Below are positions 20,068-27,856 of a DNA stretch of 64,000 nt, piece by piece. A program made the position numbers and the translations under genes. The notes beneath the pieces are model-generated. The model was not told the DNA's origin and did no database searches. It worked only from the letters and a program-made list of their open reading frames with translations. The stretch covers positions 1 to 64,000 of the forward strand of contig NZ_JAPUVR010000102.1 in NCBI RefSeq assembly GCF_029255125.1. Reading direction: 5' to 3'. This DNA comes from Accumulibacter sp. (lineage in GTDB: Bacteria; Pseudomonadota; Gammaproteobacteria; Burkholderiales; Rhodocyclaceae). Position 1 is the first letter of the stretch, and each line of letters opens with the position of its first letter.

Positions 20068-20868
20068 CTAACGGCCTTGCCAGACGGGTTGGCGTTTGCC
20101 GACAAAGGCATCGATCCCCTCGCCGGCATCCTCGCTCATCATGTTGCAGGCCATGACTTCGCCGGCATACTGGTAGGCCGCCTCGAGACCCATCTCGAGC
20201 TGCTTGTAGAACATCTGCTTGCCCATGGTGATGGCGAGAGGCGACTTGCCGATCAGCGCCGCGCTCAGCCGCGCGATTTCGTCGTCGAGCGCCGCGCCGG
20301 CGACCACGCGGTTAACCAGACCCTGCTCCTGTGCCGTCTGCGCGTCGATGAAATCGCCGGTGAACAGCATCTCGAGCGCCTGCTTGCGGCCCAGGTTGCG
20401 CGACAGACCGACCGCCGGAGTGGCGCAGAACAGGCCGACATTGATTCCCGAAGTGGCAAAGCGGGCAACGTCCGCCGCCACCGCCAGGTCGCACATCGAG
20501 ACCAGTTGACAACCGGCCGCCGTCGCGATCCCATGGACGCGCGCAATCACCGGCTGGGGAATACGGGTCAGCGTCATCATCATTCTGGCGCACTGGCCAA
20601 ACAATTGCCGCATGAACGCCTTGTTCCGGTTGGCGCGCATTTCCTTGAGGTCGTGTCCGGCGCAGAAAGCCTTGCCCGCGCCGGCAATGACGACGACACG
20701 CACCTGCGGATCGCCGGCGAGGTCGTCGAGTTGCCCTTGCAGGGCAGCGATCATCGCCTGCGAGAGCGAATTGAATTGCTGCGGACGATTCAGCGTCAGC
20801 GTCGTTACACCGGCGCAATCGCTACGCAAGACGTAGGCTTGGTCGTCATCCGGGTTGGGTGCACTCAT
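20068..20868 (-). CDS. Enoyl-CoA hydratase/isomerase family protein (ECHDC3-like, altered catalytic site)
   Basis: Crotonase-fold protein, 266 aa from ATG 20868 (GGAG five bases upstream). The CoA-binding and oxyanion-hole blocks FCAGHDLKEMRA and GIATAAGCQLVSMCDLAVAA are clear. In true hydratases a catalytic Glu sits where this protein has Gln (AGCQL), and the second Glu in the FG-PE motif is replaced (FATSGINVGLF). This pattern and the text around it resemble ECHDC3-type proteins, so hydratase activity is doubtful. It lies 105 bases downstream of an acyl-CoA synthetase... on the opposite side of a short gap in the same strand order, so both may act on the same acyl-CoA pool. Confidence 0.85.
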   Translation of the reverse strand: MSAPNPDDDQAYVLRSDCAGVTTLTLNRPQQFNSLSQAMIAALQGQLDDLAGDPQVRVVVIAGAGKAFCAGHDLKEMRANRNKAFMRQLFGQCARMMMTLTRIPQPVIARVHGIATAAGCQLVSMCDLAVAADVARFATSGINVGLFCATPAVGLSRNLGRKQALEMLFTGDFIDAQTAQEQGLVNRVVAGAALDDEIARLSAALIGKSPLAITMGKQMFYKQLEMGLEAAYQYAGEVMACNMMSEDAGEGIDAFVGKRQPVWQGR

Positions 20869-20973
20869 CCTGTTCTCCATTCCTTCTCTGCGCAAGTCGG
20901 CGGCAGCTAAGGCTGCGCCGATCCTGGTTTGATCGGCTGCACGGCTGCCGGGCCGCGCAGCCGGTGCTTGGTC

Positions 20974-22611
20974 CTATTCGATTGCGGCAGAAGATTTCGC
21001 CTGTTCGCGCAGGACATACTTCTGGATCTTGCCGGTCGAGGTTTTCGGCAAGGTGCAGAAAATGACGCGCTTGGGGACCTTGAAACGGGCCATGTTCTGA
21101 CGGCAGAAGTCGATGACCTCCTGCTCGTTGGCCGTCGCGCCTTCGCGCAGCTCGAGGAAGGCGCAGGGGACTTCGCCCCAGGTCGGATCGGGCGTCGCGA
21201 CAACCGCCGCGGCGATCACTGCCGGATGCTTGTAAAGCACGTCCTCGACCTCGATCGACGAGATGTTTTCGCCGCCGGAAATGATCACGTCCTTCGAGCG
21301 ATCCTTGATCTTGACGTAACCGTCCGGGTGCATGACGGCCAAGTCGCCGGTATGGTACCAGCCGCCAGCGAACGACTCCGCGGTCGCCTTCGGGTTTTTC
21401 AGATAGCCCTTCATGACCAGGTTACCGCGGAACATGATCTCGCCCATCGTTTCGCCATCCCAGGGAACCGCTTCCATCGTCGTCGGCTCAAGCACGGTGA
21501 TTCCCTCCTGGGCGTGGTAGCGCACGCCTTGCCGGCCGTTCAGTTCGACCTGCCGGCCGATCGGCAGGCTGGCCCAGTGCGCATGCTTCGCGCACACCGC
21601 TGCCGGCCCGTAGGTTTCGGTCAGCCCGTAGACGTGCGTCAGATCGACGCCGATGTTGGCCATCGCTTCGATCACCGCAGCCGGCGGCGGTGCGGCAGCG
21701 ATCAGGCCGGCGACCTTGTGCGTGATACCGGCACGCAGCTCGGCCGGGGCGTTCGCCATCAGGCTGTGCACGATCGGCGCTCCGCAATAGTGCGTCACAC
21801 CGTGCTCGCGAATTGCGGCAAAGATCAGTTTCGGATCGACCCGGCGCAGGCAGACGTTGGTCCCGGCGTTGGCTGCCATCGTCCACACGAAGCACCAGCC
21901 GTTGCAATGGAACATCGGCAGGGTCCATAGATAGACGGCGTGCGGCTGCATTCCCCAACTGACGATGTTGCTGAACGAATTGAGATAGGCTCCCCGATGG
22001 TGATAGACGACGCCTTTCGGATTGCCCGTCGTGCCTGAAGTGTAGTTCAGCGAAATCGCCCGCCATTCGTCGTCCGGCCCGGTCCACGGGAAATCTGCGC
22101 TGCCTTCGGCCATGAACTCTTCGTACTCACGGCTGCCCAGGCGCTCACCAGGTCCGCTGTACTCGGCGTCGTCGACGTCGACGACGAGAATCTTGCGCTG
22201 CACCATGGCAAGCGCTTTCTTCATCGTCGGCGAGTATTCGCGGTCGGTGAACAGCACCTTGGCCTCGCCGTGCTCGAGCATGAACGCGATGGTTTCTGCG
22301 TCGAGGCGAGTATTCAAGGTGTTGAGCACGGCGCCCGTGGCCGGAACGCCAAAGTGGCAGTCGATCATTTCCGGCGTGTTGTTGAGCATCGCGGCAACCG
22401 TATCGCCCTCGCCGACGCCCTGCGCGCGCAGTGCCGAAGCGAGACGCCGGCTGCGGGCAAAGGTCTCCAACCAGGTGTAGCGCCGCTGGCCATGGATGAC
22501 CGCGGTGCGCTCAGGGTAGACATAGGCCGAGCGGGCAATGAAGGTCAGCGGCGTCAGCGGCGCATAATTCGCCGCGTTCTTGTCGAGCCCCTCCTGATAG
22601 ATATTTGGCAT
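20974..22611 (-). CDS. Acyl-CoA synthetase (AMP-binding, fatty-acid type)
   Basis: ANL-superfamily ligase, 545 aa, that activates a carboxylic acid to its CoA thioester through an acyl-adenylate. The AMP-binding motif YTSGTTGNPKGV lies near residue 185, YGLTETYGP near 320, and the C-terminal hinge/lysine region DRSKDVIISGGENIS and TSTGKIQKYVLRE near 430 and 530. It resembles the medium/long-chain 3-methylmercaptopropionyl-CoA ligase (DmdB)/ACSF2-like branch rather than acetyl-CoA synthetase; exact substrate unknown. The ATG at 22611 has AGGAG about ten bases upstream. It is upstream of the crotonase gene and downstream of the lipid-transport operon on the same strand. Confidence 0.92.
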   Translation of the reverse strand: MPNIYQEGLDKNAANYAPLTPLTFIARSAYVYPERTAVIHGQRRYTWLETFARSRRLASALRAQGVGEGDTVAAMLNNTPEMIDCHFGVPATGAVLNTLNTRLDAETIAFMLEHGEAKVLFTDREYSPTMKKALAMVQRKILVVDVDDAEYSGPGERLGSREYEEFMAEGSADFPWTGPDDEWRAISLNYTSGTTGNPKGVVYHHRGAYLNSFSNIVSWGMQPHAVYLWTLPMFHCNGWCFVWTMAANAGTNVCLRRVDPKLIFAAIREHGVTHYCGAPIVHSLMANAPAELRAGITHKVAGLIAAAPPPAAVIEAMANIGVDLTHVYGLTETYGPAAVCAKHAHWASLPIGRQVELNGRQGVRYHAQEGITVLEPTTMEAVPWDGETMGEIMFRGNLVMKGYLKNPKATAESFAGGWYHTGDLAVMHPDGYVKIKDRSKDVIISGGENISSIEVEDVLYKHPAVIAAAVVATPDPTWGEVPCAFLELREGATANEQEVIDFCRQNMARFKVPKRVIFCTLPKTSTGKIQKYVLREQAKSSAAIE

Positions 22612-22641
22612 TTCCAGTTTCTCCTCTCTTCGTGGTGAGTG

Positions 22642-23265
22642 TCATCGGCTGCGCGCAGCCGTTGCCCGGCAGTCGCCCGCCGCGCCCTGTCTTTCCAGAT
22701 CGTTCAGCCATTCCGCCAACTGCCGCCCCAGTTCGTCGCCAGCCACGAGTAGCGCGCCGACGCCGCCGCGCGCGTCGGCGCTCGCCGCCGGGCGCTCCTC
22801 GGCGAACGCTCGCTCGGCGATCGTCCGGCGTTCGGCATCGAGCAGGGCCAGTCGCCCATGCAGGACGCCACGGCTGTGCTGCGGCGTGTCGAAAACGTGC
22901 GAAAACTCCTGCAGCTCGAAGCGTAACAGACAAGCTGCCGCTGTCTGCCCGCTGGCGCCGGCAAAGCCGAGTTGCTGGCGCCAACGCTGAGCGAGCAGCA
23001 AGGGCGGTGCCGCGGCCCAACGGCTGTCTACGTAGCTGCGCAACTTCAGCGGATCGTCATAAAGCAGGCGATACACGATGGCCGGCGAATCGCTCCACGG
23101 CGGTGCCTTCACTTCCAGCGCGATGCGCACCCAGCGCGCAGCGTCGGCTTCGCCCTGCTTTGCCAAGCCAAAATCATAGACCTGACCGCCACCGGCGTAG
23201 CGCGCCGCACCTGCGCAGCCAGCGAGCAGGCAAGCAGCCAGGCACGCCCACCAGCGCCCGTTCAT
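22642..23265 (-). CDS. ABC-type transport auxiliary lipoprotein (PqiC/MlaC-position component)
   Basis: A 207-aa predicted outer- or inner-membrane lipoprotein: the N-terminus carries a hydrophobic signal and lipobox LLAGC (Cys at about residue 17). The rest matches the loose pattern of the ABC-type auxiliary component (DUF330/PqiC-like) family, including VYDFGLA after the signal and DSPAIVYRLLYDDPLKLRSY. Its ATG overlaps the stop of the MCE gene (ATGA), so it is the last gene of the ppx-mla operon. It probably couples the MCE tunnel to the outer membrane. Confidence 0.82.
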   Translation of the reverse strand: MNGRWWACLAACLLAGCAGAARYAGGGQVYDFGLAKQGEADAARWVRIALEVKAPPWSDSPAIVYRLLYDDPLKLRSYVDSRWAAAPPLLLAQRWRQQLGFAGASGQTAAACLLRFELQEFSHVFDTPQHSRGVLHGRLALLDAERRTIAERAFAEERPAASADARGGVGALLVAGDELGRQLAEWLNDLERQGAAGDCRATAARSR

Positions 23266-24200
23266 CGTCGCTCAGCGCGCCAGGGCGGAGCAACGAAACC
23301 CGCCTCACCCGGACCAGCGGCGCGCTCCGGCAAGCCGAAGACAAAGCTCTGCGGCGCGTCTTCGAGCACCTGCAGCACCCGGTTGAGCTGGCGCGAACTG
23401 GTCGAGAGTTCGCTGCCGAGCTCGTTCAGGCGTGGCGGCAGGGCGGCGACACCGCTCGGCGAGGGGTCGGCAAGCAGTCTGTCGATGCGCTCGCTGACCC
23501 CCTGCAGACGCAGCATCACCTGACGCGTCTCGACCAACAGCGGGCCGACTTCGCCCGTCGCCTGCTCGATCCGGGCAAGGGAGGCAGTCAAAGAACGCTG
23601 GTTGTCGGCATTCAGCCAGCGGCGCAACTGATCGCTCGCCTGCCCGGCGTTGCCAGTGGCCTTTTCCAGGTTGCTCAAGATGTTCGTCAGGCGCTGCCGG
23701 TTTTCGTCGTCGAAGAAATCATTCGCGCTGGCCAGTAGCTCGCGTGCCTGGCGCAGCGTTTCGCCGCCGGTATCCGACAGTTCCTGAATCAGCGAAGACT
23801 GCATGGCGATGCGCGGCGATGTGCCCTCACCGCCCGGCAGCAGGCGCGGATCGGCGCCGGTCTCTTCGAGCAGAACATGCGCGATTCCGGTCACCCCCTG
23901 GTAGCCCAGCCGGGCGGTCGTCCCGCCAGTCACCGGGACGGCGCTGTCGACCGCGATGCGGATCAGAATGTCGCGCGCATCGTGCGGATCGAGCGCGATC
24001 GAGAGCACCTTCCCGACGCGAATTCCGCGGTAGCGCACCTGCCCCTGCAGACTCAAGCCGGTGACGTTCTGCCGGGTGACGACGGTGTACTCCTTGGTCG
24101 GCTCGTGCTTGCCGCCGAACCACCAGACGGCGAAGACGGCAAAGACACCGAGACCCAGGGCAAACAAGCCGGCGAGCAGCGCGTGCGAACGGTTTTCCAC
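23262..24200 (-). CDS. MCE-family lipid-binding protein (MlaD-like)
   Basis: Inner-membrane-anchored substrate-binding subunit of an Mla-type phospholipid transporter, 312 aa. The start GTG at 24200 follows the ABC gene stop by two bases; any longer reading only overlaps the ABC gene. One TM helix (about residues 5-28; LLAGLFALGLGVFAVFAVWW) is followed by an MCE domain (about 35-115; VRYRGIRVGKVLSIALDP, YQGVTGIAHVLLEE). A long helical tail to about 290 is rich in Gln, Arg and Leu. Such proteins form hexameric rings in the periplasm. Confidence 0.9.
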   Translation of the reverse strand: MENRSHALLAGLFALGLGVFAVFAVWWFGGKHEPTKEYTVVTRQNVTGLSLQGQVRYRGIRVGKVLSIALDPHDARDILIRIAVDSAVPVTGGTTARLGYQGVTGIAHVLLEETGADPRLLPGGEGTSPRIAMQSSLIQELSDTGGETLRQARELLASANDFFDDENRQRLTNILSNLEKATGNAGQASDQLRRWLNADNQRSLTASLARIEQATGEVGPLLVETRQVMLRLQGVSERIDRLLADPSPSGVAALPPRLNELGSELSTSSRQLNRVLQVLEDAPQSFVFGLPERAAGPGEAGFVAPPWRAERR

Positions 24201-24202
24201 GC

Positions 24203-25000
24203 TTAGCGTACTCCCTGCTGGCTGACGGCCGGCGTGTGCGTGCCGGCGAAGAAGTTGCGAATGAATGGGTGGTCGACCGCCATCACCTCGGGCCAGGTGC
24301 CGCAAGCGACGATGCGCCGGTTGGCCAGCACGGCAAGCCGCGTCGCCAGGCCGGTCAGCGTCGCCAGATCGTGCGTCACCATCACCACGGTGAACCCCAA
24401 CTCCTTCTGCAACGACCGAATCAGGTGGACGAAGCTCGCGCTGCGATCGGGGTCGAGGCCGGCGGTCGGTTCGTCGAGAACGAGTAGCTCAGGCTCGAGC
24501 GCCAAGGCGCGCGCCAGCGCGACGCGCTTGACCATGCCACCCGAGAGTTCGGCTGGCATCAATCGCCCGTGCCGGGCTTCGAGTTCAACCATCGCCAGCT
24601 TGAGCAGAACCAGATCACGGATCATTCCTTCGTCGAGGCAGCGCAGTTCGCGCAGCGGAAACGCGATATTGTCATAAACCGGGAGCGCCGAAAACAGGGC
24701 GCCATGCTGAAAGAGCATGCCGAAACGGCGGCGAAGCAGGTGTCGGTGGCGCGCGCCGGCAGCGAACAGTGGCTGTCCGAAGATCTGCACGCTGCCTTCA
24801 CTGGGCGCCAGAAGGCCGACAATGACGCGCAGCAGGGTCGTCTTGCCGCTGCCTGAACCGCCAACCAGACCGAGCATCTGGCCGGCCTCGACGGCCAGAT
24901 CGATGCGCTCGTGGATGAGCAGTTCGCCATAACGCGTCGACAATCCGCGCAGTTCGATCACCGGAGCGACCGCTGGCTCAGCGAGCGACTGAGCGCTCAC
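24203..25000 (-). CDS. ABC transporter ATP-binding protein (MlaF-like)
   Basis: ATPase of the lipid transporter, 265 aa from GTG 25000, whose first bases overlap the permease stop (GTGA). Walker A GGSGSGKTTLLR, Q-loop FQHGALFS, signature LSGGMVKRVALARAL, Walker B LLVLDEPTAGLDP and the switch His (VTHD) are all intact. The gap between Walker A and the LSGG signature and the FSALPVYDNIAFPLRE stretch are typical of MlaF. It works with the MlaE-type permease encoded directly upstream. Confidence 0.94.
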   Translation of the reverse strand: MSAQSLAEPAVAPVIELRGLSTRYGELLIHERIDLAVEAGQMLGLVGGSGSGKTTLLRVIVGLLAPSEGSVQIFGQPLFAAGARHRHLLRRRFGMLFQHGALFSALPVYDNIAFPLRELRCLDEGMIRDLVLLKLAMVELEARHGRLMPAELSGGMVKRVALARALALEPELLVLDEPTAGLDPDRSASFVHLIRSLQKELGFTVVMVTHDLATLTGLATRLAVLANRRIVACGTWPEVMAVDHPFIRNFFAGTHTPAVSQQGVR

Positions 25001-26112
25001 AGAGGCACTCCGATGGTGCGCGTGAGAATGGCGAAAATCGCGTCGACCAGGATGGCTACGGTAATCGAGGTGACGACCGAAGTCGTCGTGCACGCCGAGA
25101 GGCTCTCGGTATTCGGCTTGACGCTCAGACCGAAATGACAGGCGATCAGCGCGATCAGCAGACCAAAGGCGACCCCCTTGCCCATGCCGATCCACAGATT
25201 GCTCAGGGGAACGACTTTCGGCAGCGTATCGATGAAAAAGGCATACGACAGATCCATCTGCACGTTCGCCGCCAGCATGCCACCCGCGAGGCCGGCGGCC
25301 GAACACCAGACGATGAGCAGGGGCATGGCAATGGCGAGTGCGATGACCTTCGGCAAGACCAGCCGCACGCTGCGCGAAATGCCCATCGTTGCCAGCGCAT
25401 CGATTTCCTCGGTGACGCGCATGACGCCGATCTGGGCGGTCATTGCCGACCCTGAGCGGCCAGCAACGAGGACGGCGACGAGCACCGGACCCAGTTCACG
25501 AATGATGCCGATGCCGAGAAGATTGACGATGAAAACGTCGGCACCGAAGTTCTTCAACTGGAGTGCCGACAGATACGAGAGGACGATGCCGATCAGAAAG
25601 CCGATCAGGGCAGTCACCGGCAGCGCCTGCGCACCACTCTTGAACACGTTGGCGGACATCTCGCGCCAGGGAATGTCGCGCGGGTGCGCGGCAAGGTAAG
25701 CGAGATCGAGCAGGAGTTGACCGAGCAGGGCAATCAGGCCGAGCAGGTTGCGCGCCAAGGCCAGGATCAGTCGGCCCGGTACGAGCAGCCAGGCGTGCGA
25801 TTGACCCGACGTTTGCAGCGCTGGTTCGCCATCCAGGTGTTCGACCTGCTCGACGAGCGCGCGGTGGCGCGGCGAGATCGCCAGCGCCGCTGGCCAGCGG
25901 CCTTGCCAGGCGCGCCAGAGGACAACCGCACCTGCGCTGTCGAGACGGGCGATTCCCTGCAGATCCCAATGCGGATTCTCGCTTGCCAGTGCGCGCAAGC
26001 GGCGTTCGACGGCCGCTACCGGCTGCGCCATCGTGCTCAGCGTCCAGTCGCCGGAGAGCCTGACCTGCAGGCCGCTGGCCTGCCGGAGCACGTCTATCGC
26101 TGCGGCGGCCAT
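24997..26112 (-). CDS. MlaE-family ABC permease with N-terminal STAS-like domain
   Basis: Membrane subunit of the lipid transporter, 371 aa from ATG 26112, seven bases after the ppx stop. The first 110 residues or so are soluble and resemble a STAS domain (QGIARLDSAGAVVLWRAW), which in other bacteria is a separate protein (MlaB). The rest is an MlaE permease with five to six TM helices; the conserved EXG-type loop reads ADVFIVNLLGIGIIRELGPV, AGRSGSAMTAQIGVMRVTEEI and DALATMG. The fusion of STAS to MlaE is a known variant. The operon order is ppx, permease, ATPase, MCE, lipoprotein. Confidence 0.92.
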   Translation of the reverse strand: MAAAAIDVLRQASGLQVRLSGDWTLSTMAQPVAAVERRLRALASENPHWDLQGIARLDSAGAVVLWRAWQGRWPAALAISPRHRALVEQVEHLDGEPALQTSGQSHAWLLVPGRLILALARNLLGLIALLGQLLLDLAYLAAHPRDIPWREMSANVFKSGAQALPVTALIGFLIGIVLSYLSALQLKNFGADVFIVNLLGIGIIRELGPVLVAVLVAGRSGSAMTAQIGVMRVTEEIDALATMGISRSVRLVLPKVIALAIAMPLLIVWCSAAGLAGGMLAANVQMDLSYAFFIDTLPKVVPLSNLWIGMGKGVAFGLLIALIACHFGLSVKPNTESLSACTTTSVVTSITVAILVDAIFAILTRTIGVPL

Positions 26113-26119
26113 CGACTGC

Positions 26120-27631
26120 TCACGCGGCGCTCGTCTCGCCGGCCATTGGTTTGATGCGCAACTTGATTCCGACCCGCCGCCAGAGCACCGTTTCGTCATC
26201 GAGCGCAGCAGCGGAAACCGGGTTGTCGGTCAACCAGTGGCCTGCCACGTCGACCTGAAAGCCGACCGGTGACTCCCTGACGACCAGTTCCGGGAGTTGG
26301 TGATCGTCGCGCGCTCGATGCAGCAGCACCGCCAGCCGCAAGCAGAAAACCAGACGCCAGTTTGGATCGCCGGCCGGCATCGAAGCCAGCTTCTGCAGCT
26401 TGCCGCGCTGACCGAGAACGAGTAGCGCCAGGCGCGCCTGGTCGCGTTTCGAGAAGCCCGGCATGTCGGCGTGGCCCAGAATATACGCGCCGTGCTTATG
26501 TACTTCGCTGTGCGCGACCGAGGTGCCGATTTCGTGCAAGGAAACTGCCCAGCGTAAGAAGTGCACGTCGTCTTCGTGCGCGGGCGAATCGAGCTTGATC
26601 AACTGTCCAAGCAGCATCAGGGCCGTGCGCTCGACGCGCCGGACCTGCAGCTCTTCGACCTGGTAACGCCGCATGAACTCGCCCACCGTCTCGTCGCGCG
26701 TGTCGTGATGTTCGAAGCGGCCAAGCAGATCGTACAGAACGCCGAGCGGCAGCGCGCCGTCCGAGTAGGTCATGGACTCGATCGACAGCTCCGAGAATAC
26801 CGCCGACATGATCGCGATCGCCCCCGGCAGGATCAAGATGCGCTCGCTGCGCATGCCGCGCAAGCCAAGCGCCTCGGCCGAACCGGCTTCGATCAGCAAC
26901 TGGCGCAAGCGGCTCAAGCCCTCGCGCGTGATTCCGCCGACACCGGGCGGGTTGAGCTCGTTGAGCGCCAGGATGTCGGCCAGTTCCTGCGCCGAACCGG
27001 ACGAGCCGACCGCTTCCTGCCAGCCGAAGCGCTGGTAGTCGACGGCGATCGCCTCGATCTCGCGTGCGGCCGACAGCTCGGCTGCACGGAAGCGCTTCTT
27101 GTCTACCCGTCCCTCAGGGAAAAAGCGTTGGCGATAGCTGATGCAGCCCATGAACAGCGATTCCATCAGGAGCGACTCGGTCCCCTGCCCGATGATGAAC
27201 TCGGTTGAGCCACCACCGATGTCGACCACCAGCCGGCGATGTTCGGCAGGGGGCAGCGCGTTCGCCGCACCGATGAAGATCAGGCGCGCTTCTTCGCGCC
27301 CGCCGATCACCTCGATCGGGAAGCCGAGCGCCAGCTCGGCCTGGCGGAGAACCATCGGAGCGTTGCGCGCCACGCGCATCGCATCGGTCGTCACCGCGCG
27401 CACCGTTTCCGGCGGAAAATCGCGCAAACGCTCGCCGAAACGGCGCAGCGCATCAACCGCGCGCTGCTGCGAGGCGTGGTCGAGGAGCTTCTCGCGCGTC
27501 AGGCCCGAGCCTAGGCGAACCGCTTCCTTGTACGCGTCGAGCGGGTGAATCTGGTGTCCGACGACGCGGCCGATCTGCAGGCGAAAGCTGTTCGAGCCCA
27601 GGTCCACCCCGGCAATCAGTTCGTAACTCAT
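26120..27631 (-). CDS. ppx: Exopolyphosphatase
   Basis: Ppx/GppA-family phosphatase that removes terminal phosphates from inorganic polyphosphate (503 aa). The ASKHA motif GVDLGSNSFRLQIGRV is at the N-terminus, the second glycine motif DIGGGSTEFIIG near residue 140, and an HD-like C-terminal helical domain (about 310-500; LRWAVSLHEIGTSVAHSEVHKHG) completes the long form. The ATG at 27631 has a weak purine-rich site. It is divergent from ppk (225-base gap) and first in an operon with lipid-transport genes. GppA-type pppGpp hydrolysis cannot be excluded, but the ppk neighbour favours Ppx. Confidence 0.95.
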   Translation of the reverse strand: MSYELIAGVDLGSNSFRLQIGRVVGHQIHPLDAYKEAVRLGSGLTREKLLDHASQQRAVDALRRFGERLRDFPPETVRAVTTDAMRVARNAPMVLRQAELALGFPIEVIGGREEARLIFIGAANALPPAEHRRLVVDIGGGSTEFIIGQGTESLLMESLFMGCISYRQRFFPEGRVDKKRFRAAELSAAREIEAIAVDYQRFGWQEAVGSSGSAQELADILALNELNPPGVGGITREGLSRLRQLLIEAGSAEALGLRGMRSERILILPGAIAIMSAVFSELSIESMTYSDGALPLGVLYDLLGRFEHHDTRDETVGEFMRRYQVEELQVRRVERTALMLLGQLIKLDSPAHEDDVHFLRWAVSLHEIGTSVAHSEVHKHGAYILGHADMPGFSKRDQARLALLVLGQRGKLQKLASMPAGDPNWRLVFCLRLAVLLHRARDDHQLPELVVRESPVGFQVDVAGHWLTDNPVSAAALDDETVLWRRVGIKLRIKPMAGETSAA

Positions 27632-27856
27632 CGCTCACTTTCCATTCGGCCTGTACGACTTTAGGGGTTTTTCAGCCGCCCATTTTATCACTGCCGGTCG
27701 GCGCCCAGCTGGCTGACGCCGCTCACCGGGACAGCCGGCCAGAGCAAAAACATTGTCATTGACCGGCCGCAGCGCGATGCTCGCCGGGTGATGGTTGTAA
27801 TATGTTCGACTGACCATTACAGTCCAGTCGATCCACATTCACCAAGGGAGCCCGCC

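Noticed and set aside
27632-27856. PhoB box in the ppx-ppk1 gap
   Set aside because: One TTGTCAT-like half and one CTGTAAT-like half exist but not as 11-base tandem repeats, so I do not call a binding site.
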